Assembly (NCBI GenBank): GCA_902729315.2
Contig: LR746272.1
Coordinates: forward strand, 7,007,827-7,071,826
From: Spirodela intermedia
Taxonomy: Eukaryota; Streptophyta; Magnoliopsida; Alismatales; Araceae
Length of the DNA: 64,000 bases
Direction: 5' to 3'
In this document: positions 47,561 through 59,249 of the stretch, piece by piece
How positions within the stretch are numbered: the first letter of the stretch is position 1
How the letters are laid out: every line of letters begins with the position of its first letter
Program-made: the position numbers and the translations under genes
The notes under the pieces: generated by a model
What the model was told of the DNA's origin: nothing
The model's input: the letters and a program-made list of their open reading frames with translations, nothing else
Databases searched by the model: none

Positions 47561-49439
47561 CTATGATAGATAATATAATTATACGTGTTACCAACTCATT
47601 ATGATATTTATAATACTTTATCATTTAAGTCTTAATATATATCATTTTATTTTATTTATATCATGAGACTAACCCCACTTGGCTTTTATGAAGTCAAGTG
47701 GTGATTCTCTCACACTTTCTTAATAATTATTTGATTGCAAGAACATAGGTGAGGTTTTAATATGAGTTGGAAGTAATAGAAGAAGTCCAAGCCTTCAGCC
47801 TAATGAAAAGCCTAAATTTTATGGAGAAGGCCAACTTAATATGTTTATGGGCCCAAGAGAGGGCGTCACTTTGGTCTAGTCTATTTGGACTTAAAATGGC
47901 TATCAAGATATGTAATCTAGGTCATCCATTTTAAGACATCTTAAGATGAGATTAAGAGAAGGAATAGAGTGTTAGAATGATCTAAACCATCTACCAAGAG
48001 AGTCGATTATTACTCTTAACTTTCCATTAGAGGGAGGCCTAACTCTTGAGAAGATTAAGGCATCTCGCCCCCCTCTTGGAAGGTACTTTTTGACTCTCTC
48101 TTCAATAGTGGCTAGTCGAAAGAAATAGGAGAGAAATTAAGACCTGATAAAAGACATTCTCGTGCCCAAGATCATTGTGGAGAAGAGATTGCCTAGAATG
48201 TATCAAAATCATCATAGATCAAGCATCACTCGGCCTAAGATTAATGCACAATGAGGTTTGTGTAAGATCTAGATTTGGGGTATCCTTATAATCTTCTCCA
48301 TGGATAGATTAAATTTTAATTTGAACTAGTTTTACCATTTATCTTATCACTCTATTGTGTTAGATCCATTCTCTCCCCTTTGTCATGTTTTTTATAACTC
48401 TTTTCTTTACCCTTTATATTTAATTTTGCCCTTCATAATCTCACGTATATATATATTTATATAAGAAATAAAATAAATAGAATTCATACTCTCATTATCC
48501 ATGCTCCTTGAGGATCAACCCTTACTTGTCATTTGTATGAACTTGATTGTATCATGATGATGTATTTAACCTTCAATTCGAGTTCATCAAAGGTCACCAA
48601 AACATGATTACAGTATCAAAAAAATTTCAAACTAATAGAATTATTTTTAGATATTGAAATGATTTAGATTTATTGAATTATAAAGAGGATGAGCTGAAGA
48701 TAAATCAATATTAGTGTTGAATGAAGAAATTTTTATTTTCATCATTTACTCAAGCTCAAGAAAAGGTTCCTACTTAATCCTCCACAATAAAATCATTGTG
48801 CCTTTCGAAGAGAGAATCAAAGTTTCATCTTACTCATTCATCTGTGACAATATACAAATTATTCAATTAAGCTGAAAATTATCTCTCTCTAGCAAGCCTT
48901 AAGATAACATGAGTGGTGAGTGGATAGAAGATAAGACTAAGACACAAGGTGTTAAGAATTGGAACCTATTAAAAATGATGTTATTTCTGAGAATTGTGTA
49001 TTGAAATAGTGTTGAGAGTCGAGACTTGTTCATGAGGGGTGAGATCCTTATGATTATTTAGTGGAAAGAGAGTTGAGCTTGTGAAATCAATTATATTTTT
49101 AAATAAAAAAATCTTCCAAGACTAGGTGTAACCCAAGAAAAAATAAACTAGTATAAAAATATTCTATATCCATCATAGTTATGAGTGAGAGTGAGAGAGG
49201 CTTAGGTGATGTTATATACATATTTGACTATTGTGTTTGAACTTATACTAACATAAATACATGTAGATAGAACACTATAATAAAATAAAAATATATAAAA
49301 AACCAATTCATCTCTCTCACCCCCTTGGTACTTCACTTTGCCACATTGAATCCAATAATTTCTTTTATCTCTCCACATTTTACTGTCTATTTTATTCATC
49401 TCTTCCACACAAATAAATTGGCTCCCCTTCATCTTGACT

Positions 49440-51400
49440 GTTAAATGTATTTTCTTAGGTCACTCAAGGATGCAATAGGGTACCACTACTATGATCCAAC
49501 CATAGAACAAACATCTATTGGTGTCTAATACTACTAACTCTACTAAACCCATAGTGTATGATGTTGATTACTGTATTGAATTCATCAATGTCCAGCACTT
49601 TATTTGATGGAGATTAATTCTCAAGTACCTTCTTCTAAATCCCCCCCTGATATTGATTTACCTATTATCTTTTGTAAAGGATATTAATCTTGTGCTTGGT
49701 ATCATCTATATTTCATTTTATGACCTTTGACCATCTTCTTATATCTACTTGATGGTCACTAGGTTCTCCATAGTCATTTTAAGGCATTATAACATCCTTC
49801 TTAAAAGGCTGATATGGAGGAGGAGATGTCAACTCTCATTTCTAAATGAAAATGGGATCTTGTAAACCTGCCCCAGGGATGATGGTTATGGGAGTGTAGG
49901 TGATTGTTTATCCACAACCATCTCCTAGATAGTTCTATTGAATGACACAAACTTGGATGGTGGCCAAAGACTTTGCACAAACATATAAAAGGGATTATTT
50001 TGAGACCTATTTTCTTGTGGTTTGCCTTAATTTTATTTGGAACTTAGTTTCACTTATTATTAATTCTCATTAGATATAGTTTCTGCTTGATATTCAAAAA
50101 TAAAAAAAAATCTATTTTGACTTATCTAAGGAATTTTATATGGTGCAACCCTTTGGATTTATTATCTAAAGATATTAATATGCTACTAAGGGAGAATAGT
50201 TGAAAGTTGGGAAATTTATATATGATATAAATTTAAAGTTGGCAAGTTAATATGCTATATATGGTTCGAAGCAAACTCTTTGTACTTGATTTGACAGATT
50301 TGATGTAGTACAACAATAATTATTTACATGATTTTCATATAATTCACTTTTACAATACATTATTCATCTAAGTTTGTGATTTTGTTTGTATATGTTGTTG
50401 ATACTTTACTTATTGGTAGTGATCAAGATGGTATTTGTGACATTGAAAGAATTTTTACATTCTCAATTTGTTACTAAAGATCTAGGTATTATTAGATATT
50501 TTCTTGATATTGAAGTGCATTGCATTGATAATGATCTTGTACTTTTTCAAAAAAAGTTTGTGCTTGATTGTATTCATGATACATGTATGGTTGATTGTAA
50601 ACCTACTGCAATCTCTTTAGATTACATATGTCACTTGGTGGCCTAGATAGTTCACACCTCTTTAATGCGACAAGATATCATTTTTTGTTGGAAAACCATT
50701 ATATTTGACCATTATGAGACATGACATGGCATTTGTAGTTAGACAATTGAGTCAATTTATACAACATCCTAGAGAGGTACATTGGGGTAGTGTTTGCTAA
50801 GTATTGAGATATTTAAGTCATTGCCAATAAATGGTCTTTATTTCAAGAACCATGGGCATGTCAATGTGTGAAATGTCAATTATGTTGATGCTCATGAAGA
50901 CAGAAAGTCTATTACAACTTTTTATACATATGTTGGAAGTAATTTTGTTACTTCACATAATAAGAAGTACAATGTTATTTCTCAATTCAGTGTTGAATCT
51001 GAATATAGAGCCATGACCAAGTCTGTGAACTCTTCTAAATGATATCAATACTTTAAGATTTTAATATCCCTATGTTGAAGTATACTCCTATGTATTGTGA
51101 TACCAAGGCTGTTACCCTTATAACCAATAATCCTCCCTATCACAGGCGCAGAACATACCAAGGTGGACTGTCATTTCACTAGAGATGCTATGATACCTGA
51201 AAAAATCTTTAAACCCATGGATATCTTTTCCAAGGCTCTTATCCATCAAAGATAAGAGCACCAAGCAGAGCATGAGAAATCTCTATACTCCAGTTTGAGG
51301 GGAAGTACCATGGCCCATTTGTTATCAGGACATTGTTATAAAACTTTGTAAGAGGCGGACGGTGATGTTACAAACAAATTTTACATTCATTTTCTCCGTC
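49440..51400 (+). mobile_element. Ty1/copia remnant: integrase end, RT, RNase H, partial LTR
   Basis: The plus strand encodes, in broken frames, an integrase-RT linker (SDIDLP-like text near 49650), the RT start (MEEEMSTLISK near 49815), YKRDYFETF-like text near 49985, and an open 86-aa segment (50386-50646) with LKEFLHSQFVTKDLGIIRYFLDIE. RNase H follows (VVRQLSQFIQHPREVHWGS near 50740). A GAGGGGAAG purine tract lies at about 51297-51305. The next sequence (ATGGCCCATTTGTTATC) resembles part of the LTR of the copia element at 58.4 kb. The element ends abruptly at about 51400 against the HyPRP pseudogene. Confidence 0.85.
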
Positions 51401-51411
51401 CATTCTTACTG

Positions 51412-51786
51412 GCCTACCGCAGAGGCCAAGAATCTGAGCGACGTATCCGGGGACACGGACTCGAAAGCCGAGGAACCCGAAATCTGGCAGTAAGGCAGAG
51501 GTATGCGGTGGCTTATTGATTGGAGAGAGTGTTGACTGCGGCGCAGCATGTACGGTTGACGAAAGGCGAGCACACGCTCAGGGGTTAATGAGGCAGGAGA
51601 GAACTGGGGAGTGCGTCCTCGCAGAAAACGTTTGGGGATGTGGCGGAGATGGGGGCAGGGGAGAAGGCATTGGTGGAGGAAAGGGAGAGGTCGGCGTGGT
51701 GCTGTTTCTCATTTGGGCAGCAACCAAGGTCAAGAATAGCAGGTTAAGAGGACCTGGGTGAAGATACCCATTTTTGGAAGCCAGGA
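51412..51786 (-). pseudogene. HyPRP / 8-cysteine protein, copy 2 (pseudogene)
   Basis: The minus strand aligns with copies 1 and 3 across most of the gene, for example GGCCTACCGCAGAGGCC, GAGGAACCCGAAATCTGGC and the GAGCACACGCTCAGG region on the plus strand. The start codon is changed (CTGGCTTCC where copy 3 has ATGGCTTCC). Frameshifts follow, the proline-rich part is scrambled, and the 3' end with the last cysteines is missing at the copia junction. The stretch matching the TATA box lies only about 20 bp from the former start and has lost its TATA sequence. No functional product is expected. Confidence 0.8.
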
Positions 51787-51986
51787 CAAGGCATGAGAAG
51801 GTAGTTAAAGAGAAGAGATAGAAGGGAATATTTCGTGCAAGGTACAGCTGCGTTCTTCACGGTGTAATTTGGCCACGAAGACGAAGATTTCGCTCTATGC
51901 CGACGCTGACATCGTGTGAACGGAATATTTCGTCCTGTGGCTGTGGTGGCCTAAAAAAATAAGGCCCTTGCTTCGATTAAGTAGGC

Positions 51987-52010
51987 TGTGGTTTTCACAT
52001 TTATAGGGCG
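51987..52010 (-). promoter_or_regulatory. Conserved upstream motif, unit 2
   Basis: The minus strand reads CCTATAAATGTGAAAACCAC, identical to unit 3, although the gene itself is dead. Confidence 0.7.
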
Positions 52011-53070
52011 CCTACAGAGTGGCGTTCACGACGAGTTCCAGCAACAGGATGGATTGACAAGGCCATAGAACCCCTCTCTTTAACTACTGTGGGCCGGCAT
52101 GAACGGTAGCATTGAGACAATTGACGATTCAATAAGACGCGATCTCTCCGAACAATACCATTAGTTTAAACGACGTACAAAATCCATCCTTACCCTTTTT
52201 AATTTTGTTTTTGAATACTGATGATAAAATCTGGAGGACTGAACTCCGCTTGAAATTTGCCCTTTTACTTCAATAAGAAACAGTACAGATTTTCCATGGC
52301 GTGGTCAGTGAAAGCCTGATCAAACCCGCATATCTGCTGCAATTATGAAGCCATGTGGATTCGGATTGTCCTATTCTACTCTTGTACCATCTTTTTTAAA
52401 ATCTATATTTCAGTGCACTTCATTATTAAGAATAGCATAAGAATAAAGTCATGCAGACCTCAGCTTGAGCAGATTTCGAGTTCTTGCGACTCCGACTGAT
52501 GTGGCGTCATGATAATCAACGATGACGGCAGATTAGGTACATGTTGGGTTTTATCGCGGGCAAAGCAGTTTCAATAGTTTTATAACGCCAAACCATGTCC
52601 TTGAGCTCTCTCTCTCCCCTTTCCCTCCCCTCTATGCAAGGAATCCCACCGCCTTTTCCCTCTAGCCGCACATTGTTTTTCGTGATCCTTTGAGGTCCAA
52701 CGACGATGGCGGATTAAGAACATCGTGAAGAAGAGGGGGGCAACAGAAAATTAGCGGAACTAGTTGTCACGACGAGAGTAGTGGAGTCTAGGGACGGGCC
52801 TTCTGTGTATGGATATACTTCCTTATTTGCTATAATTGTACAGTGGTTATGTGAGCAGAAGACTGAAAGGGAATCGAAAAATCTATTCCGACCGGATTAA
52901 AGTATAACCAAAGGAAAATATTGTTCCTTGGGCATCCAAAAAAGAATCATGCTCGTTAGATGATACATCATTCTTCTAATGGCCGGAATGCAGACTTATG
53001 GGTTTTTCAGTGTCCAGCTCTTGGAAAATTTAGTCATAAATGTGTACATCGTTGGGCTTCTAAATGTCTG

Positions 53071-55730
53071 TGAAAATAGAGGAAGAATGTTTTTTTTTAT
53101 ATGTTGTCCCCTCCCGTGTTTAACGATCCAAAGATGGTTTCAACAGTTTAGGAACAGATGGGACAGGTTTCTTTTGCAATCGTACACCATCTTTCGCAAT
53201 CCTGAAGATAGCAGCAACGAATTATTGGCGGTGAGTCTTCGGCTGACAGCAGATCTAGTTGGCCTGATTGGTACATGCAACGGGGTGAACTTGAAAGTAC
53301 ATAGATAATGGTGCCCCAATATACGATCCTGTAAGATCATATCGGATGGAACAATTTCGAGCACTTGCCCACACATGGATCTCTAAGCATTTTTACTCCC
53401 ATATATGATCTTGTTAGACCCCCAGCTGGTATCGGATGAGATACTCACGCGATCCTCTCACCCACCTGGGGGAAACGAACCTGATGGGTAGAGTGGTGCC
53501 CACGTTTCTAAGGAAACAAACCAAAGGATATGGAAGATCGTGAAGACGATGACGGACGTGGTAGAAGTGGGAATTCGATCGTGGGTCCATCAGGATTATA
53601 AAGGTTGGCCGACTCACGACAATGGGGAGGGGACCTCTCGAAGTCCCCGCTGGTTCTTGGGTTCTTCGGGGCCCAAGCTACTCTTTCTACTGTTTTATCT
53701 TCTATTTCTATTTCCCATAGTTCCGTTCACACTATCTGACCGGATCCAGCTTTCCTCTATTCCTTCCTTGATTTACTGTCATCCTAATCCTACCAGATCT
53801 TTCCTTGACCATTACTCAGCCCCGTCAGTTGTCCATCCTTCGCACTAGGTCAAACCATCTCCCATACCTCATCCTCTCCTTGTCAGTTCCCCCTGGTCCT
53901 CTCCCATATGCGGTCAAGCCCCGCTACCTCTTTCCCTCTCGTAAGCACTGCCCCTACGCCGGTCTCTCTCACCGCATCTCTCCGTCGGCCGTTCCTATCG
54001 TGTCGCGCTCCCCTCTCCCTCTCCAGAACAGTCCCCATCTCTCATTCTTTGCTCTTATCTTGTTTCCCTAGTTTGTTTAAGCTATTGTCCTCTTCTGATC
54101 AAAAAAGCCAGAAATATACAGGACAGACGTGATGTAAGACCAGCAGAAAATCGAAAGCAGCGATCGACGGTATCATGAAAGCCAGCAGCGGGCTCCTCTC
54201 GGAGAACTGTTGACAGGTTACTCCACCATGGAAGAGTTCTAAGTTCTACAGGTTTCTCCTGCCCTATTTCACCTGTCTGCAGGGGGGTTGGAGGAGAGTG
54301 GGATGGCCAGGTGCAGGAGACATGAAAGGCGTGGAGAGTCACGGGTGCTGTACACCAAGAGGAAGCCTTGGAAGTCGGAGAAGCCGGGGAAGAATTCTCT
54401 ACTGAGGGCCGACACCGACTGCCCTGATAACTACTGTGCAGAATGATGTTAAGAAACAGACAAAATCTGGTCATAAAAACTGTTATTACCTCTGATTTCT
54501 TCCCCACATCCTCGGCATTGACTTTTTCCATCGCCTATGGTTCATCCGGGTCATTACCACGGAGAACCCATGTATAACTGGTACTCATACACTTCCAGAC
54601 AAGAGATGAGCGGCACCCATGAGTAGCCGGCACGCATTGCCTTGCGGTTTCTCGTGAAAGTTACCTCTGTATATTTGCGAGTCGCGCTCTTAAATGTACG
54701 TTGATGGTTGACCCACTGACCTGGCTGGTTGGTGGATTGTCTCGGACCAGTTGACGCCGGCTGGCGTAGAGCTGGCAGCCTGGAATGGATCGACATTCGA
54801 CCCTGGGAGACGGTCTGATGCGTACCCGGCGGAACGGTTCGGGCCGGACAACCGATTTCACGAACCGGCGGGATTTAATCCTAGCCAGTAGGGCGGACGG
54901 GAATCGTCCGAACGGGCTGTGGCGGACTGGGCAAAGATGGAGCCAGAGATGGCGGCGGCAGACGGCGGCACCGGACGGCGGTGGTGGTGGCGCAGCGGCA
55001 GATGACGGCCACGGTGGTGGCCGACGGCGGGGATGCTGGCGGTGGGCGATGAAGTATGACGGTGACTGCGATGATGGGCGGCGGCTGGTGGCTGGAGAAC
55101 GGTGGGCGGAGGTGGAGAGGCGGAAGATAAGGTTCCAACCGGGAGCAACGGGGTTCTCGAGACCAACCCTACTGGGGCGACGGTGTCCTTACGACCAAAC
55201 GTACCGGAGAGAATGGTATACATCAGATATGTCCTGCATCAGTTCTGTGTACTTGTTCTGCGGTGTTTGGTGTAGGTCATTAATAGAAGAGTAAATCTTG
55301 GTCCCATGATGCACGCGTGCCTATACCGGCGGTACGGATCCGGATCCGATAAGCTGAGGGTGTGTCGGTCCCCGGACATGATACTTCGATCTCAAACAGA
55401 ACATTGATGTGGTACCTACTATTTATATGATCATATGATGCGACCTTGAAGGGAAGGGTCTCTGGAGGAGATGCGGCACAGCGCAGCGGAGAGAGAGTGA
55501 AAGAAAGGGAGATCAACACAGGCCATACGCAGCAAGACGACTCGGCCGGTCCCCGGCGTCACGGCTGGAAACACGAGCTGCGAGCATGAAGCAGCCATGC
55601 ATGCAGACTCCACAACCCTCGCCCTTCTCCCTTCCCACCGCTTGGTGTGAGTCATTGACGATAGCGAATGAGGATTTCCCTCGGAATCTCGGCAAAGGAT
55701 GTCGCCCTTCTTATCGCAAACTTTTTTGTC
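53071..55730. other. Spacer between HyPRP units 2 and 3
   Basis: The composition is mixed: C/T-rich at 53690-54060 and very GC-rich with GGC/GGTGG runs at 54940-55110. Long open frames occur on both strands (for example 54082-54531 minus and 54785-55294 plus), as expected for GC-rich DNA, and none shows a known motif. Near 53310-53450 two related 35-40-bp segments (CCAATATACGATCCTGTAAG and CCATATATGATCTTGTTAG, each followed by TATCGGATG) form a direct repeat. No gene is assigned. Confidence 0.45.
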
Positions 55731-55991
55731 GTGTGTTATTTATTACCAAGAGATAGCACAACAGCACCGACACTACAAACACTGAAGGCAGAGCAAGCAC
55801 GACGTAGAGTGCGACTAATTACAGACTTTGACTTGGGAATATAAGTAACCCAGAGATACTCTACGAGAGGCTGGATATCCTGGGATGTTTACCGACAAAA
55901 GAAAACGTACAGATAGATACCGAGGTGAACAGAGAGCCTGACAAATGGGTACATGGGATACGTAGATGGACGACAGTCTTGGGGGACCGAG

Positions 55992-56435
55992 TTAACTGCA
56001 TGTGAATCCAGAAGGCACCGGCCTGCCGCAGTAGAAGAGCAGCTGAACAAGGTCACCGGGGATGCGGACTCTAAGACCGAGGAACCCGAATCTGGCGGCG
56101 TAACAGAGGCACGTCGTGGCCTGTTGATCAGAAAGTTGGCGGACGACACGGCAACAAGGAAACCTGGGGGGCAGAAACCCGAGCTTCAAACCCCTAACCA
56201 CGGAGGAGCACACGCTCAATCTTGCGGCCTGAGCGCGGCAGGACCGAAATGGAAAAAAAGGCGGAGGTGGCGGAGAAGGAGGTGGTGGCGGCGGAGAAGG
56301 AGGTGGTGGCGGCGGAGAAGGAGGTGGCGGCGGCGGGGGAGGTCGTCTCCTGATCCTCCTTTGGGCAGAAACCGAGGTAAAGAACAGCAGGCTCAGCAAG
56401 AGGACTGCTGTGCAGGCACCGATTTTGGAAGCCAT
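55992..56435 (-). CDS. HyPRP / LTP-like 8-cysteine secreted protein, copy 3
   Basis: An intronless 147-aa protein. The signal peptide (MASKIGACTAVLLLSLLFF) ends around VSAQ. An extensin-like spacer of SPPPPPP units follows (about residues 31-60). The 8-cysteine domain has spacing C-x9-C-x17-CC-x13-CLC-x24-C-x9-C and ends VPSGFTC, matching the HyPRP family. The domain is normally a small helical bundle held by four disulfides. Such proteins are secreted to the wall or membrane surface. A TATA box lies about 100 bp upstream. The first base of the start codon is 56435. This copy has the canonical x24 spacing and is the likeliest of the three to be functional. Confidence 0.87.
   Translation of the reverse strand: MASKIGACTAVLLLSLLFFTSVSAQRRIRRRPPPPPPPPSPPPPPPSPPPPPPSPPPPPFFPFRSCRAQAARLSVCSSVVRGLKLGFLPPRFPCCRVVRQLSDQQATTCLCYAARFGFLGLRVRIPGDLVQLLFYCGRPVPSGFTCS
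56259..56340. repeat. 21-bp coding minisatellite
   Basis: Three to four copies of a 21-bp unit (AGAAGGAGGTGGTGGCGGCGG on the plus strand, with small changes) encode the SPPPPPP units of HyPRP copy 3. Copy 1 has almost none, so the spacer length is variable. Confidence 0.88.
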
Positions 56436-56533
56436 GAGGGGCAGACGCCGGACGTCGGAGGACTACTTTCGCACACAAGTTGACGATAGACCGTATGTTG
56501 TGAGTGTGAGTTGGATAGGTTGCACATGGTTTG

Positions 56534-56542
56534 GTATTTATA
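56534..56542 (-). promoter_or_regulatory. TATA box of HyPRP copy 3
   Basis: TATAAATAC on the minus strand, about 100 bp before the ATG, the same sequence and spacing as copy 1. Confidence 0.78.
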
Positions 56543-56680
56543 AGAGAAGAGCGTCATCCGCGTGAGCTGCAGCACCGTTCTCCGCTGGATTTCACTCGTC
56601 ACCGACATGGTGGGAACGGAAAACTCTTCGTGTGGATTTAGGCGGCCTTAAAAAATTGAGACCTCATCCGGTAAGTAGAA

Positions 56681-56700
56681 GTGGTTTTCACATTTATAGG
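56681..56700 (-). promoter_or_regulatory. Conserved upstream motif, unit 3
   Basis: The minus strand reads CCTATAAATGTGAAAACCAC about 260 bp upstream of the ATG, identical to unit 2 and one base different from unit 1. Confidence 0.7.
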
Positions 56701-57765
56701 ACCCTAATGAAGACGCGTGACTATGAGTTCCGATTGTGATAGCAGTTGACCCCCAGAGAGCCATTTCGCCGTCGGAGACTTGCGTTAATGGCGGCATCGA
56801 TGCAAGTCAACGTGAATAAAATATGGTGGTCTATGTGATAAAAGATCACCCGACTCATCCTCGTCCAGTAAAATTCGTTTTTATAAATCTTGATGCTAAA
56901 AACTGCAGGACATAACCTGCACAAAGATATGTACGTAAGCCAGATAAGGTAAGATTCTCTACAGTTCATCCTTGACATGACCATCCGTAGAGCCCTGATC
57001 AAAATCCCCACATCAGCGTCAATGATCTAGCGATCCGAAGTCGTCTCGTTCGATCCTCCAATCATCGTTTTTCAGATTTATCGTTCAGGGTGCTTTGTTG
57101 AAACTCGTGTATAAAGTTACTGCAGTTGACAAGGGGGTAAGCATATGCAAAAGTCAGACTCTGACTTTCGTTAGGGAGGCCCGCACAACTTTTGCAAAAT
57201 AATTGTGAACAGGCTTTGATCTGTCAATAGCGGTATCCACGTGCGAGGAACACCTAGTTTTGCTGTCTTTATCTCTCCTCTCTCTCTCTCAATGCTCCCC
57301 GGCGTTGTTTGACTTAAAGGGCACATTGCTAATTGCTTTGCTGATCCTTTGATATCCACCAACAACGGCGGATTAGATTCATCTAGACGAAAACGGGGCA
57401 GCGGAGCATTGGTGGAAGGAGTCGGCAAGCTGAGAGAAGATAATTGAAGGGCAAGTTCTTCGTTTATGGATATGTTTCGTTGTTTGGCTTAATTGTGTCG
57501 TGGTTATGGGCAGAAGAATCGAGGGAGGTAAAATATCCACTTGGTATAAAGAAAAAAGTGAAATGAGATATTTTATTGTCACTTGGGCGTGCGAAAACTC
57601 ATGTACTGCGGAGGTAAAGATGAGACTTCCATTGTGTTACGAGGAAATTATATACTTATTTGAAATTTTCAGTTTTGAGTTCCTCCAAAATACTCGAAGT
57701 GGCCATAAATGTATATCTTCTTGGGCTTAGAAACCGTTAATCGTAGTTCTGAGAGTGAGGAAGAA

Positions 57766-58384
57766 TCAGTCACATTTGTCCCTCATGTGGTAAAAGAAAA
57801 ATGCAAAAAGGGTGTCGCCAGCTTAATTCCACTAAATAGGCATGCAAAAGGTCAGGTTAGCCTGCTTTGTACTTCTCTATCATTATGGTCAGCAGGTGTT
57901 TTTCCATCCTGTGGCCCCATTAAACAGGATTAACAGGAAACAAACAAAAGGGGATCAAGAGAACAGAAAGAACAAAATCGAGACAGAATGTGAAAGGCAT
58001 GTTGACTGTTAAGGCCTTTCTAATCTCAACTTCCCAAACATAACTTTATCAATGAAGCACATCATGGAGAAGTAGATGGTGATTAACCACTATCTATCAA
58101 GGTGTAAATATCCATAAAAAAGAAAGATTCTAAAATGATCTTTGATCAAAGTTTTACTTCTCCCTTGCAGTTAGTTTGCTATCATCCCATAGAGAAGATA
58201 AATTCTAGAATCATGGGTGGTAGACTTATTTTTAGAAACATCAATCATCATACTACTATAATTTTCAATTGAGAGCAAGATCCACTAGCTTGAAGCAATT
58301 GATGACTTAAAAGTAAAATGGACACCACAAGCTAGACCCATTCTCAACATGAGTTCACAGTCCAAGAAGTCACCAAGTTAGTTA
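57766..58384. other. Short spacer, nothing recognised
   Basis: AT-rich sequence between HyPRP unit 3 and the copia element. I see no gene or clear repeat. Confidence 0.5.
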
Positions 58385-58528
58385 TGTTAATGTAATGGTT
58401 TATTATTATTGAGCCTTCCTATGTCACAGTCTACTTAGTGGACCATCATCTAGTGGTAATGGGTCAAACATGTAATGGCCCATTATGTTACCTCTAAGGT
58501 TAGGACATCAAGATTTCCACCTTCTACA
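58385..58528 (+). repeat. 5' LTR of the copia element (left edge uncertain)
   Basis: The right edge is fixed by the adjacent primer-binding site. The left edge is placed at TGTTAATGTAATGG without a partner LTR to compare. It contains ATGGCCCATTATGTTACC, similar to the sequence after the purine tract of the copia remnant at 51.3 kb. Confidence 0.55.
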
Positions 58529-58540
58529 TGGTATCAAAGC
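58529..58540 (+). promoter_or_regulatory. Primer-binding site of the copia element
   Basis: TGGTATCAAAGC is one base from TGGTATCAGAGC, the initiator-tRNA-Met complement. Confidence 0.85.
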
Positions 58541-59249
58541 AAGATTAGGGTTCCAAAGCCTTATTTGGTGCCATCACATTTTGATGCCACTATTACCAAT
58601 GTCCTCTACCATCATTTGCTAGAGCTATTAGCATCATGTTTTTTTCTAGCAAGGTCTTTTGCCTCCATTGAGTATTCTTTTATTAAGTTTTTCTAAATTT
58701 GCTATGTTTCATTCAAATGAGGTCTTCTACCTCTATTGAGTATCTTTTTGACAAGATTTTCTACTTTTGTCATATTTCTTTTTGACAAGTTCTTTTGCCT
58801 CGACTAAGTATCTTTTTAAGCTTTCCACCTTTATTGTGCTTCTTTACCAGGTCTTTCATCATTGTTGAGCATCTATCCAGCCAAGGTTTTCCACTAGTTC
58901 TCTATCAGCCTCTTTGGCATCTTTTGTTGATGTCTTCCACCACCTTATTCAACATCCTCTACAGGTTCTCCATCAGTATCAATGTTTGTGGATGTCTTTG
59001 ACTTTCACTAGTCAACAATGGATGATCAAACTTTACAAATATAAAAGAAGGATCAAAGCCCACTTTTCTAAGTGCTCATTCAGTTATCATACAAGTCACT
59101 TTGTGAAATTATCATTACTAGTAAATATTAGTGAGAATTTATTTCAAGAGATGAAGAAAGATCAACCATTTATTAAAAAGATTTGACATCTGATCTTAGT
59201 CTGTGTAGTGAGAGCACAAAGTTATAACCCTCTTAAATCTACAATAAAA

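Larger units (their letters stand above)
40741..49430. other. AT-rich repeat-derived spacer between HyPRP units 1 and 2
   Basis: No gene is recognised in about 8.7 kb. A segment at 42965-43260 has repeated TTGAGTC-type motifs somewhat like the gypsy LTR. 44553-44700 matches a repeat seen twice more near 61.05 and 63.64 kb. 46860-47560 is a tandem array. Most of it is probably very old transposon sequence. Confidence 0.45.
51405..53070 (-). repeat. Triplicated segment, unit 2 (with HyPRP pseudogene)
   Basis: It shares with units 1 and 3 the gene remnant, the conserved TATAAATGTGAAAACCAC motif (51987-52010), a C/T tract (52604-52640), the GATCCTTTGA..TCCAACGACGA block (52684-52715), and a CATAAATGTGTACATCGTTGGGC-type block near 53035 that closely matches 57705 in unit 3. 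Its left end is cut by the copia remnant. Confidence 0.8.
55730..57765 (-). repeat. Triplicated segment, unit 3 (with HyPRP gene)
   Basis: This is the most complete unit. It has the 3' flank (GGGATGTTTACCGACA, GATACGTAGATGGACGAC), the intact gene (55992-56435), its TATA box, the conserved motif at 56681-56700, a C/T tract (about 57268-57292), the GATCCTTTGA block (57343-57380) and the CATAAATGTATATCTTCTTGGGC block near 57705. Confidence 0.82.

Noticed and set aside
53400-53450. CTGGTATCGGATGAGATA as a primer-binding site
   Set aside because: It matches the tRNA-Met complement only in the first seven bases and lacks adjoining LTR ends.
54785-55294. 169-codon plus-strand frame rich in Gly and Arg
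   Set aside because: It is driven by GGC/GGTGG simple sequence. The opposite strand is equally open as Pro/His-rich text.
55953-56483. 176-codon plus-strand frame
   Set aside because: Mirror of the intact 8-cysteine gene on the minus strand, with the Arg/Trp run being the antisense of the proline repeat.
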